64,000 nt of DNA, taken from NCBI RefSeq assembly GCF_016031625.1, contig NZ_JACCHP010000007.1, forward strand, positions 372,001 through 436,000, written 5' to 3'. The DNA is from Bradyrhizobium agreste. Lineage in GTDB: Bacteria; Pseudomonadota; Alphaproteobacteria; Rhizobiales; Xanthobacteraceae. Below, in pieces: positions 16,727-24,681 of the stretch. Positions within the stretch are counted from its first letter, which is position 1. Each line of letters starts with the position of its first letter. The translations under genes and the position numbers were made by a program. Under the pieces are notes generated by a model. The model saw nothing but the letters and a program-made list of their open reading frames with translations. It had not been told where the DNA came from and made no database searches.

Positions 16727-17671
16727 ATGTCAGCATTCGACGCATTTCCGCTGGGGCAGCCGGCCTTCGTCAACAACGTCCTCGACCGCGCCGCGCATCT
16801 GCGCCGCGACGACGAAAAGCTGTTCGCGCTGGAGCAGAAGCCGTCCTCGCGCGCCTATGTGGTCTATCGCGACTCGCTGCTGGTGAAGCGCGACGGCGAC
16901 AAGGTGCGCGCGCTGCTCGGAATCGACGAAGCGCTGAAATGCGGCGCCAATCCCGGCACGGTGTTCCTCGGGCTTCGCGACGGTGCGGCCGTGTTCGGCA
17001 TGGGCCTGTCGCAGGCCGCCGCCGAGAAGCTGGTCGGCCGCGAGGACTACACCGTGACCGAGCTGCGCGGCATGGCGATGCAGGGCGCGATCCCGCCCGA
17101 GGAGCTCTCGGCCGTGGCGATGGCGAAGTCGATGGTGGGCTGGCATCAGCGCCACGGCTATTGCGCCAATTGCGGCGCACGCACCAGCATGAAGGAAGGC
17201 GGCTGGAAGCGCGACTGCCCGGCCTGCAAGGCCGAGCATTTTCCGCGCACCGATCCGGTCGTGATCATGCTGGTCGCCTCCGGCGACAAGTGCCTGCTCG
17301 GACGCCAGAAGCAGTTTCCGGCGGGGATGTATTCCTGCCTCGCCGGCTTCGTCGAGGCGGCCGAGACCATCGAGGACGCGGTGCGCCGCGAGATCCTGGA
17401 AGAATCGGGTATTCGCTGCACCGACGTGCAATATTACATGACCCAGCCCTGGCCGTATCCGTCGTCGCTGATGATCGGCTGCAGCGCGCAGGCCGTGAGC
17501 GAGGACATCGTGGTCGATCGCGCCGAGCTCGAGGACGCGCGCTGGTTCACGCGCGATGAGGCAGCCCTGATGCTGACGCGGACGCATCCGGACGGGCTCG
17601 CCGGTCCGCATCCCTTCGCCATCGCTCATCATCTGCTCGGCCGCTGGGTGCACGACAAGAGCAGCGGCTGA
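16727..17671 (+). CDS. nudC: NudC, NAD+ (NADH) pyrophosphatase
   Basis: The 314-residue protein has the NudC order: a variable N-terminal domain, a four-cysteine zinc ribbon (CANCGARTSM ... CPACKAEHFPR), and a Nudix domain with the box GFVEAAETIEDAVRREILEE. The NudC-specific motif TQPWPYPSS is present as well. NudC hydrolyses NAD(H) and removes NAD caps from RNA 5' ends in E. coli. I start at ATG 16727, which follows the HIT gene stop by 10 nt. The PfkB kinase gene begins 13 nt after the NudC stop. Confidence 0.95.
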   Translation: MSAFDAFPLGQPAFVNNVLDRAAHLRRDDEKLFALEQKPSSRAYVVYRDSLLVKRDGDKVRALLGIDEALKCGANPGTVFLGLRDGAAVFGMGLSQAAAEKLVGREDYTVTELRGMAMQGAIPPEELSAVAMAKSMVGWHQRHGYCANCGARTSMKEGGWKRDCPACKAEHFPRTDPVVIMLVASGDKCLLGRQKQFPAGMYSCLAGFVEAAETIEDAVRREILEESGIRCTDVQYYMTQPWPYPSSLMIGCSAQAVSEDIVVDRAELEDARWFTRDEAALMLTRTHPDGLAGPHPFAIAHHLLGRWVHDKSSG

Positions 17672-17684
17672 GCCGAGGCCGACG

Positions 17685-18602
17685 ATGACCGGGATCGTGC
17701 CGCGCATCCTCTGCATCGGCATGCCGGTGCGCGACCTCATCCTGCGCGTCGAGGCCCTTCCCGAACGCGGCAGCAAGGCGAACGCCAGCCATCTCGCCGA
17801 GATCTGCGGCGGCAATGCGCTCAACGCTGCCATAGCGATAGCGCGACTTGGCGGCCGCATCGCGTTCGCAGGTCCCATGGGCGATGTGCGGGAGACGTCG
17901 AGCGCTTTCATCCTCGCGCAGATGGCGCAGGAGGGCATCGACACCACGCACATCCTGCGCATGCCGGGCCTGACCACGCCGGTTTCGGCGATCATGATCG
18001 AGCCCTCGGGCGAGCGGACGCTCACCATCTATCGCGATCCCGCCTTGTGGACCGTGAAGCTGCCCGAGGCCGACGCTTTGCTGGCCGATTGTCGGGCGGT
18101 GCTGGTCGAAAGCCGCTGCGCGGCGTTCGCAACCTCGCTTTGCGCCGAGGCTCGCCGGCGCGGCGTTCCCGTCATCGTCGGCGTCGACCGCGCGATGACG
18201 CAGCAGGACGGCCTGCTCACGGCCGCTTCGCATCTGCTGTTCGCCAGCGCCCAGCTGCAGGAGACGGCTGGCATCGCCGACGACGGCGCGGCGTTGAAGC
18301 GCCTCGCCGAGCTGACGCCCGCCTTCCTCGCGGCCACCCGGGGCCCGCGCGGCACGATCTGGCTGAACCCGGCGGGCGCGCTGGAAGAGGCGCCGGCGTT
18401 CCCGGTCCAGGCGGTCGATACGCTGGGTGCCGGCGACGTCTTCCATGGCGCGTTCGCGCTCGGCCTCGCCGAGGGCAAGGACGTAAGGGAGGCGATGCGA
18501 TTCGCCGCAGCCGCCGCAGCGCTGAAATGCACCCGCCATGGCGGCGGCCTGGCCGCCCCGCAACGCATTGAAGTGGAAGAGTTTTTGCGCGAGCGCCGGT
18601 AG
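17685..18602 (+). CDS. PfkB family carbohydrate kinase
   Basis: This 305-residue ribokinase-like protein has the N-terminal glycine-rich region (EICGGNALNAAIAIARLGG), and the C-terminal signature DTLGAGDVFHGAFALGL carries the catalytic Asp and anion hole. The substrate (sugar, nucleoside or sulfofructose-like compound) cannot be read from the sequence. The gene is tightly linked to nudC upstream (13 nt), and an Lrp-type regulator follows 97 nt downstream in the same direction, which may respond to a related metabolite. Confidence 0.92.
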   Translation: MTGIVPRILCIGMPVRDLILRVEALPERGSKANASHLAEICGGNALNAAIAIARLGGRIAFAGPMGDVRETSSAFILAQMAQEGIDTTHILRMPGLTTPVSAIMIEPSGERTLTIYRDPALWTVKLPEADALLADCRAVLVESRCAAFATSLCAEARRRGVPVIVGVDRAMTQQDGLLTAASHLLFASAQLQETAGIADDGAALKRLAELTPAFLAATRGPRGTIWLNPAGALEEAPAFPVQAVDTLGAGDVFHGAFALGLAEGKDVREAMRFAAAAAALKCTRHGGGLAAPQRIEVEEFLRERR

Positions 18603-18659
18603 AGCTATGCCACTGCGGCGCCAAGATTATGGGCTTGCCGTGGAAGGATTTTCTCTATA

Positions 18660-18679
18660 TCAGGGAAATCAGCCCCTGA
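18660..18679. promoter_or_regulatory. Inverted repeat upstream of the Lrp-type gene
   Basis: TCAGGG (18660-18665) and CCCTGA (18674-18679) form a perfect 6+6 palindrome around an 8-nt AT-rich spacer, 21 nt before the start codon of the Lrp-family gene. Lrp-type proteins often repress themselves from such sites, so this is a plausible autoregulatory operator. It could arise by chance, and no second copy was seen nearby. Confidence 0.35.
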
Positions 18680-18699
18680 AATGGAACAAAGTTCTTCAA

Positions 18700-19209
18700 A
18701 TGACTGATGTCGTCGTCCAGATCCCCGAGACCAGCCGCCGCCTCGACGCCATCGACCGCAAGATCCTGATGGTCCTCCAGGAGGACGCCTCCCTCTCCGT
18801 TGCCGAGATCGGCGATCGTGTCGGCCTGTCCTCGACCCCCTGCTGGAAGCGCATCCAGCGCCTGGAGGCCGACGGTGTGATCATCAAGCGCGTCGCCCTC
18901 GTCGACCAGAACAAGATCGGGCTCGGCATCTCCGTGTTCGTGTCGGTCGAGAGCTCCGACCATTCGGATGCCTGGCTGAAGCGGTTCGCGGAGGCCGTCA
19001 GCGCCATGCCGGAGGTGATGGAGTTCTATCGCATGGCCGGCGACGTCGACTACATGCTGCGCGTCGTGGTCGCGGACATGCAGGCCTATGACGTGTTTTA
19101 CAAGAAGCTGATCAGCGCCGTGCCGCTGAAGAACGTCACCTCGCGTTTCGCGATGGAGAAGATCAAATCGGTCACCGCCCTGCCGATTCCGGCGGTGGTG
19201 GCGGGTTGA
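18700..19209 (+). CDS. Lrp/AsnC family transcriptional regulator
   Basis: The 169-residue product has an N-terminal winged helix-turn-helix (LSVAEIGDRVGLSSTPCWKR) and a C-terminal RAM ligand-binding domain, for example VMEFYRMAGDVDYMLRVV. Such proteins sense amino acids or related ligands as octamers. I chose ATG 18700 because the extra upstream residues of the frame overlap the PfkB gene and do not look conserved. Its targets are unknown; the neighbouring kinase operon and its own promoter are the first candidates. It is convergent with the histidine kinase gene. Confidence 0.93.
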   Translation: MTDVVVQIPETSRRLDAIDRKILMVLQEDASLSVAEIGDRVGLSSTPCWKRIQRLEADGVIIKRVALVDQNKIGLGISVFVSVESSDHSDAWLKRFAEAVSAMPEVMEFYRMAGDVDYMLRVVVADMQAYDVFYKKLISAVPLKNVTSRFAMEKIKSVTALPIPAVVAG

Positions 19210-19225
19210 GGCCGGATGCTGCTCT

Positions 19226-19262
19226 GACGCATTTTCGTCGCGCGAAGCGGTCTTCAGTTCGC
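19226..19262. repeat. Short repeat family F, degenerate copy F2
   Basis: GACGCATTTTCGTCGCGCGA followed by AGCGGTCTTCAGTTCGC resembles the repeat at 8474-8523 but lacks its closing arm. It lies between the convergent Lrp and histidine kinase genes. Confidence 0.45.
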
Positions 19263-19273
19263 AGGCACACACT

Positions 19274-20626
19274 TCAAGCCGGCTGGAAGACGGGCAGAGT
19301 GACGTTGACGCGCGTGCCTCCGCCCGGGGCCGCGACGATCTCGATCGTTCCGCCGTGGGCCTCGACCAGGTTACGAACCACCGCGAGACCAAGGCCGGCC
19401 CCGCCAGTTGCACGATTGCGCGACTTCTCCACCCGGTGGAACGGCTCCAGCACGGTCTGACGCTGATCCAAGGCAATGCCTGGCCCCTCATCGTCGATCG
19501 ACACCAGGATGGCACCGTCCTTCTCGGCCGCACGCACATGCGCGGCATGGCCATAGGCGAGCGCATTGTCGATGATGTTGGCGAAGACCCGCCGCAGGGC
19601 GAGCCGGTCGCCGAGGACGACGAGATTGCGCGCAGGCTCGTCCACGACCAGATCGACCGCGGCGCCCTGAACGCGGCGGTCGTGAACATCGCCCTCCAGC
19701 AGCGCGGCGAGCTCGACCATTTCCCGGGACAATCCACCGGCGCCCGCACGCGTCGACAGCAATGCATCGTCGAGCAGCCGGATCATGTCATCGATATCGG
19801 CAATCGCCCGTCGCCGCTCGGCGTCATCGGGGATGTGTTCGACCCGCAGCCGCAGCCGTGTCGCAAACGTTCTGACGTCGTGGGCGATGCCGCCAACCAG
19901 CGTCATGCGCGCGCGCAGCATCTCGGCAAGCCGGCCCTGGAGGCGGTTGAATGCGGCGATGACGGCACGGATCTCCGGCGCGCTGCGGCGCGCCTGCGGC
20001 AGCGGCGGCGGATCGGCCGACAGGTCGACGCGATCGACGGCGGCGGCCAGCCGAGCCAGCGGCCGCGTCTCGCGCTGCATGACGAGCAGCGCCAGCAGCG
20101 CCACGACCGACCCGAACAGGCCTGCGCCGAAGCCGACGGGCAGGCCGAACGGAGTGACCGGCAGGCGGGTGTAGGCATCGATGATCAGCAACTCTCCGCT
20201 GCGCAGGCCGATCCGGAATTCGACCGCATTGGCCATCAGCCGCGCGAGGCGGGGAAATACCCGGGCGCCCCGATGACCGGGTGGCGGCACGATCTCAATG
20301 GGGCGGCCGGCAAGGCCGGCTGCGTAGGTGTCGCGCAGTTCCTGCTGCTGGTGCGGGGTTTCTCCGTCGACCGGCGTGCCCGAAGGCAGGATGCGCACCA
20401 TGAATTGCGGCGAAGACACCGCATCGAGCACAGCCTGCCGTGAACCGGCGTCCGTTCGCTCCAGAAGGCCGGCCAGCGCATCGAGACGCGCGGGCGAAGG
20501 TCGTGTCAGCTCGTTTTCGCGGAGGGTCGTCCGATAGAAGATCGCGACCGCCACCGTACTCACGAGGATAAATCCCACCAGTCCGATCAGGGCGAGCCGC
20601 GCGGCCAGCGTCACGCGCAGCATCAC
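19274..20626 (-). CDS. Sensor histidine kinase of a two-component system
   Basis: The 450-residue protein has membrane helices near residues 10-30 and 164-184 that enclose a periplasmic sensor domain of about 130 residues. A HAMP-like linker, a dimerisation helix with phospho-acceptor H249 (GGIAHDVRTFATRL), and an HATPase domain follow, with N box NIIDNALAYG and G boxes DEGPGIALD and GAGLGLAVVRNL. It overlaps the response regulator gene by 4 nt, so the two form a coupled pair. The signal is unknown. The periplasmic part carries no recognised metal or cysteine motif. Confidence 0.95.
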   Translation of the reverse strand: MMLRVTLAARLALIGLVGFILVSTVAVAIFYRTTLRENELTRPSPARLDALAGLLERTDAGSRQAVLDAVSSPQFMVRILPSGTPVDGETPHQQQELRDTYAAGLAGRPIEIVPPPGHRGARVFPRLARLMANAVEFRIGLRSGELLIIDAYTRLPVTPFGLPVGFGAGLFGSVVALLALLVMQRETRPLARLAAAVDRVDLSADPPPLPQARRSAPEIRAVIAAFNRLQGRLAEMLRARMTLVGGIAHDVRTFATRLRLRVEHIPDDAERRRAIADIDDMIRLLDDALLSTRAGAGGLSREMVELAALLEGDVHDRRVQGAAVDLVVDEPARNLVVLGDRLALRRVFANIIDNALAYGHAAHVRAAEKDGAILVSIDDEGPGIALDQRQTVLEPFHRVEKSRNRATGGAGLGLAVVRNLVEAHGGTIEIVAAPGGGTRVNVTLPVFQPA

Positions 20627-21345
20627 GACACCTGCTTGACCGACGCGGTGAACAGATAGCCACCGTTGCGCACCGTGCTGATCAGGTTGGATCCGGGGCT
20701 GGCTGCATCGAGCTTGCGGCGCAGCCGCGAGATCAGCATGTCGACGGTGCGGTCGAACGGCTCGGCGGAACGTCCGCGGGTCCAGTCGAGAATCTGGTCG
20801 CGCGTGAGCACCCGTCGCGGCCGCTGGACGAAGCAGCCGAGCAGATCGAACTCGGCGCTGGTCAATTGCAGCTCCGGCGCCTCGGCCTCCGTCGTCGCGA
20901 CACTGCGCGCATCGAGATCGATCACGAAGCGGTCGAACGCAAAACGCCGGACCAGCGGCTTGGCCGGCACCCCGCTGGCGCGGCGCAGAATGGCGCGAAC
21001 GCGCGCAAGCAGCTCGCGCGGCCCGAACGGCTTCGTCAGGTAATCGTCCGCCCCCATCTCGAGGCCGACCACGCGATCGATCTCGTCGCTCTTGGCCGTG
21101 AGCATCAGGATCGGGATGGAATCATCGGCGCGCAAGCGGCGGCAGATCGAAAGCCCGTCCTCACCCGGCAGCATCAAGTCGAGGATGACGAGGTCGGGCC
21201 GCAGGCGCTGGAGCACAGAATCCATTGCCTTGCCGTCGGCGACGCAGACGACCTCGAACCCCTCGCGTTGCATGAAGTCGGCGACGAGACGGCTGATCTC
21301 GGGATCGTCCTCCACCATGAGAATCGTGGCCGAATGTGGGTTCAT
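20623..21345 (-). CDS. OmpR-family response regulator
   Basis: The 240-residue protein has a receiver domain with phospho-acceptor D56 (LVILDLMLPGEDG), acidic pocket EDD at 12-14 and switch lysine in LTKPFGP, followed by an OmpR/PhoB winged helix (RRVLTRDQILDWTRG and DRTVDMLISRLRRKL). It pairs with the histidine kinase that follows with a 4-nt overlap. A direct-repeat box at 21395-21411 lies 50 nt upstream of its start. Such spacing is typical for this regulator family, so autoregulation and control of the divergent secreted genes are likely. Confidence 0.96.
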   Translation of the reverse strand: MNPHSATILMVEDDPEISRLVADFMQREGFEVVCVADGKAMDSVLQRLRPDLVILDLMLPGEDGLSICRRLRADDSIPILMLTAKSDEIDRVVGLEMGADDYLTKPFGPRELLARVRAILRRASGVPAKPLVRRFAFDRFVIDLDARSVATTEAEAPELQLTSAEFDLLGCFVQRPRRVLTRDQILDWTRGRSAEPFDRTVDMLISRLRRKLDAASPGSNLISTVRNGGYLFTASVKQVS

Positions 21346-21394
21346 CGCCGCATTGTGGACGATCGCTTGTGCCGCGCAAGGGCAGCGGCGTCGT

Positions 21395-21411
21395 TGTTAC
21401 ATAGTGTTACA
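21395..21411. promoter_or_regulatory. Direct-repeat operator for the OmpR-family regulator
   Basis: TGTTACA (21395-21401) is repeated exactly at 21405-21411 with TAG between, a 10-bp period. OmpR-family dimers bind tandem half-sites one helical turn apart, and the enterobacterial RstA box (TACATNTNGTTACA) differs from this sequence at one fixed base. The box sits in the intergenic region between the divergent two-component operon and the small secreted protein genes, so one site could serve both directions. Confidence 0.6.
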
Positions 21412-21528
21412 CGGCGCCGACAAAGCCATAACAATCGTTTCGTCCCGGCAATGCGACGCTGACGCTGCGGCCCCAGTCTCCTCCCCATGGCTCCGCTCAC
21501 GGCAGCCCGCCAAAAGGAGATGACGACC

Positions 21529-21750
21529 ATGACCAAGTTCTTCCTCACCTCCCTCGTCCTCGGCACTCTGTCGGTTGCCGCTGCGGCCGACGCCAATGCC
21601 TGGACGCGATGGGCGACGGCGACCGGGCCGCGCGGTACGTCCCATGTCACCGCGATGGGAAGCTGCGCCAACGGAAGCTGCACGCGCAGCGTCACCCGCA
21701 CGGGCCCGGCCGGCAACACCTACACCCGCACCGGCACGGTCTCGCGCTGA
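21529..21750 (+). CDS. Small secreted protein with TGPxG repeats
   Basis: The 73-residue product has a signal peptide (MTKFFLTSLVLGTLSVAAAA, cleavage near ANA). The mature chain of about 50 residues contains two related units, TATGPRGTSHVTAMG and TRTGPAGNTYTRTGTV, separated by a CANGSC cysteine pair. The Thr/Gly-rich alternating pattern suggests a small beta structure or surface-binding peptide. I use ATG 21529, which has a GGAG-type ribosome site 9 nt before it (21516-21519); the upstream ATGs at 21487 and 21520 fit less well. It is divergent from the two-component pair, and the shared box lies about 120 nt upstream. Confidence 0.72.
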   Translation: MTKFFLTSLVLGTLSVAAAADANAWTRWATATGPRGTSHVTAMGSCANGSCTRSVTRTGPAGNTYTRTGTVSR

Positions 21751-21819
21751 CGCCGCGCAGCCGTCGCCGCGTTCGCCCCGCGCGGCGACGGCGATCTCGT
21801 CGAATCAGAAAGGATCAAC

Positions 21820-22125
21820 ATGGCCCTCCCGATTTTTTTCCGTGTCCTGACGCGAGCCGCGACCGTCGCCGCCCTCGGCGCCTCGACGCCCGCCCTCGCC
21901 CAAAGCCAGCTGCAAACGCAGATCACGCCGCAAATGCGCAGCGAAGCGCGCAGCGTCATGCAGGCCTGCCGCACCGACCATGAAAGCCTCTGCAGCGGTG
22001 TCGCGCCGGGTGGCGGGCGCATCCTGGCCTGCCTGCAATCTCACGCCGGCCAGCTCACCTCGGCCTGTGCACGAGCGCTGCCCCGTGCGCAGACGCTGAG
22101 GAACAGTGCCGTCGCTCCGAAATAG
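21820..22125 (+). CDS. Secreted cysteine-rich repeat protein
   Basis: The 101-residue protein has a signal peptide ending near PALAQ. It then has one cysteine-rich GLG1-type unit with spaced cysteines in MQACRTDHESLCSG, ILACLQSH and TSACARAL, a family (Cys_rich_FGFR) found widely as small periplasmic proteins in Bradyrhizobium. Function is unknown. It follows the TGPxG-repeat gene by 69 nt and precedes the fatty acid hydroxylase gene by 9 nt, so all three probably share a transcript. Confidence 0.82.
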   Translation: MALPIFFRVLTRAATVAALGASTPALAQSQLQTQITPQMRSEARSVMQACRTDHESLCSGVAPGGGRILACLQSHAGQLTSACARALPRAQTLRNSAVAPK

Positions 22126-22134
22126 GAGGGCGTC

Positions 22135-22974
22135 ATGGCTTATGCCTCTCTGCTGCTCGATCCGACGCTACGGCGCATCATCCTGGTCACGGCGATCGGC
22201 CTGATGCTGCTCGAATACGGCATCGGCCGGCTTGCGCATCACGACACTCACGACTGGCGCGAGAGCGCCGCATCGTTCGGCGTAGCTTTCGGACAGAATC
22301 TGCTGCGCGCGGTCGAGGCCGGAACTCTCGCGCTGCCGTTCGCATTCCTGTACGAACACCGGCTGTTCGACTTTGCACAGACCGGCCCGCTCGCGCTGGC
22401 GGGATTATTCCTGGGCAGCGAGTTTCTGTACTATTGGCAACATCGCGCCTCACATCGGATCCGCTGGATGTGGGCGACCCATGCGGTGCATCACTCGACG
22501 ACCCGGCTGAATCTGACGGCGGCGATCCGGCTCGGCTGGACCGGCAACATCTCGGGCAACTTTCTGTTCTTCCTGCCGCTGGCGCTGATCGGCTTCCATC
22601 CGCTGGCGATCGTGACGATGCTCGGGACCAACCTGCTCTACCAGTTCTTCATCCACAGCAACTTCGCGCCCCGGCTGGGCATGCTCGAATGGGTGCTCAA
22701 CACGCCGAGCCATCATCGCGTGCATCATGCCTGCAACGCGCCATGCCTCGACAAGAATTACGGCGGCATCCTGATCGTATTCGACCGCCTGTTCGGCACG
22801 TTTGCCGAACAGCCCAGCGATCAGCCGCTGCGCTTCGGCCTTGTCGGCCGCACACCGTCCGTCAACCCGATCCGGATCGCGCTTGGCGAATGGATCGCGA
22901 TGCCGGGCGACGCCTGGCGGGCGCGCGGCGCGGGCGCGAAGCTCCGCGCGCTGTTCGGTCCGCCGGGAGGCTGA
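22135..22974 (+). CDS. Fatty acid hydroxylase / sterol desaturase family protein
   Basis: The 279-residue membrane protein carries the di-iron histidine clusters of this superfamily: WQHRASH, HAVHHS and HHRVHHA. Four or more hydrophobic helices surround them. Bacterial members hydroxylate fatty acids, hopanoids or carotenoids. The gene starts 9 nt after the cysteine-rich protein gene, so it is likely the last gene of the putative two-component target operon. Membrane lipid modification would be a sensible output for an envelope-sensing system, but that is inference. Confidence 0.93.
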   Translation: MAYASLLLDPTLRRIILVTAIGLMLLEYGIGRLAHHDTHDWRESAASFGVAFGQNLLRAVEAGTLALPFAFLYEHRLFDFAQTGPLALAGLFLGSEFLYYWQHRASHRIRWMWATHAVHHSTTRLNLTAAIRLGWTGNISGNFLFFLPLALIGFHPLAIVTMLGTNLLYQFFIHSNFAPRLGMLEWVLNTPSHHRVHHACNAPCLDKNYGGILIVFDRLFGTFAEQPSDQPLRFGLVGRTPSVNPIRIALGEWIAMPGDAWRARGAGAKLRALFGPPGG

Positions 22975-22986
22975 GCGCGTTGGCGC

Positions 22987-24486
22987 TCAGATCTTCTGAT
23001 TGTACTCGCCGACTTCGGGATGCGTGCGCAGCACGCTGTTCACCATCTCGAACATGTCGTGCATGCGCTGCTCGGAGACCGGACTCTCGACCACGACGAC
23101 GAGCTCGGGCTTGTTCGAGGAAGCCCGCACCAGGCCCCAGCTGCCGTCCTCCACCGTGACGCGCACGCCGTTGACGGTGACGAGATCGCGGATCGCCTGG
23201 CCGCCGATCTTCGCACCCTCCGCCTGCAAGCCCTCGAAGTGCTTCACCACCTTGTCGATGACGCCGTATTTGACCTCGTCGGCGCAGTGCGGCGACATCG
23301 TCGGCGACGACCAGGTCTTCGGCAGCGCGTTCTTCAAATCGGCCATCGACTTGCCCGGTGCGCGGTCGAGCATGTCGCAGATCGCGATCGCCGAGACCAG
23401 GCCGTCGTCATAGCCGCGGCCATAGGGCTTATTGAAGAAGAAGTGGCCGGACTTCTCGAAGCCCGCGAGAGCGCCGGTCTCGTTGGTGCGGCGCTTCATG
23501 TAGGAATGACCGGTCTTCCAATAGGCGGTCTTCGCGCCCTGCTTCTGCAGCACGGGATCGGTGACGAACAGGCCGGTCGATTTCACGTCGACGATGAACT
23601 GCGCGTCCTTGTGGATCGCCGACATGTCGCGCGCCAGCATCACGCCGACCTTGTCGGCAAAGATCTCCTCGCCGGTGTTGTCGACGACGCCGCAGCGGTC
23701 GCCGTCACCGTCGAAGCCGAGGCCGACATCGGCCTTGTGATGCAGCACCGCGTCCCGGATCGCGTGCAGCATCTCCATGTCTTCCGGATTCGGGTTGTAT
23801 TTCGGGAAGGTGTGGTCGAGCTCGGTGTCGAGCGGGATCACCTCGCAACCGATCGCTTCCAGTACCTGCGGCGCGAAGGCGCCGGCAGTGCCGTTGCCGC
23901 AGGCCGCGACCACCTTGAGCTTGCGCGTCAGCTTCGGACGAGAGGTGAGGTCGGCGATGTAGCGCGCCGGATAATTCTCGTGGAACTGGTAGGAGCCGCC
24001 GGCCTTGTTTTTGAATTCCGCGTTCAGAACGATCTCCTTCAGCCGCGTCATCTCGTCGGGGCCGAAGGTCAGCGGGCGGTTGGCGCCCATCTTCACGCCG
24101 GTCCAGCCATTGTCGTTGTGCGAGGCCGTGACCATCGCGACAGCGGGCACGTCGAGATCGAACTGCGCGAAATAGGCCATCGGCGTCACCGCAAGGCCGA
24201 TGTCGTGCACCTTGCAGCCCGCCGCCATCAGGCCGGAGATCAGCGCGTATTTGATCGAGGCCGAGTAGCCGCGGAAATCGTGGCCGGTGACGATCTCCTG
24301 ACGGACGCCGAGCTCGGCGATCAGCGCGCCCAGCCCCATGCCGAGCGCCTGCACACCCATCAGGTTGATTTCCTTCTGGAACAACCAGCGCGCGTCGTAT
24401 TCGCGAAAGCCCGTCGGCTTCACCATCGGCTCGGATTCGAAGGCGTAGGTGTTGGGCAACAATACGGATTTCGGCTTCGGGAACAT
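22987..24486 (-). CDS. Phosphomannomutase/phosphoglucomutase
   Basis: The 499-residue alpha-D-phosphohexomutase has the phosphoserine loop VTASHNDNGWTGVKMG, the metal loop GFDGDGDRCGVVD, and a sugar-binding loop and phosphate-binding C-terminal domain in order. It interconverts hexose 6- and 1-phosphates and supplies GDP-mannose or UDP-glucose precursors for surface polysaccharides. ATG 24486 gives the usual start MFPKPKSV; the longer frame adds residues with little conservation. UDP-glucose dehydrogenase and an acyltransferase lie a few kilobases downstream, which fits an envelope theme. A perfect palindrome is located about 110 nt upstream. Confidence 0.94.
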   Translation of the reverse strand: MFPKPKSVLLPNTYAFESEPMVKPTGFREYDARWLFQKEINLMGVQALGMGLGALIAELGVRQEIVTGHDFRGYSASIKYALISGLMAAGCKVHDIGLAVTPMAYFAQFDLDVPAVAMVTASHNDNGWTGVKMGANRPLTFGPDEMTRLKEIVLNAEFKNKAGGSYQFHENYPARYIADLTSRPKLTRKLKVVAACGNGTAGAFAPQVLEAIGCEVIPLDTELDHTFPKYNPNPEDMEMLHAIRDAVLHHKADVGLGFDGDGDRCGVVDNTGEEIFADKVGVMLARDMSAIHKDAQFIVDVKSTGLFVTDPVLQKQGAKTAYWKTGHSYMKRRTNETGALAGFEKSGHFFFNKPYGRGYDDGLVSAIAICDMLDRAPGKSMADLKNALPKTWSSPTMSPHCADEVKYGVIDKVVKHFEGLQAEGAKIGGQAIRDLVTVNGVRVTVEDGSWGLVRASSNKPELVVVVESPVSEQRMHDMFEMVNSVLRTHPEVGEYNQKI

Positions 24487-24595
24487 TGCGACTGTCTCGT
24501 GAAAAAAGGGGGCAGGATTTGCTGCAGGCTTAGCGAATGCCAAACCACAGCGAAAGGCGGGAATGAAGGCTTATGGCCGATAATTGCGGCAGTTT

Positions 24596-24615
24596 GGTAA
24601 CGAAGAAACGTTACC
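24596..24615. promoter_or_regulatory. Perfect palindrome upstream of the phosphohexomutase gene
   Basis: GGTAACG and CGTTACC form perfect 7-nt arms around AAGAAA. The site lies in the 195-nt gap between the phosphohexomutase start (24486, minus strand) and the stop of the aspartic protease gene (24682, same strand). It has the form of a dimeric regulator operator. A T-run that would mark a terminator is missing on either side, so I favour an operator. Confidence 0.4.
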
Positions 24616-24681
24616 GCCGGGGCGGCCAGAGCAATGATATTATTCCCTTGAAATCGACCGCGGGATCACGCGGGCGTGCCT

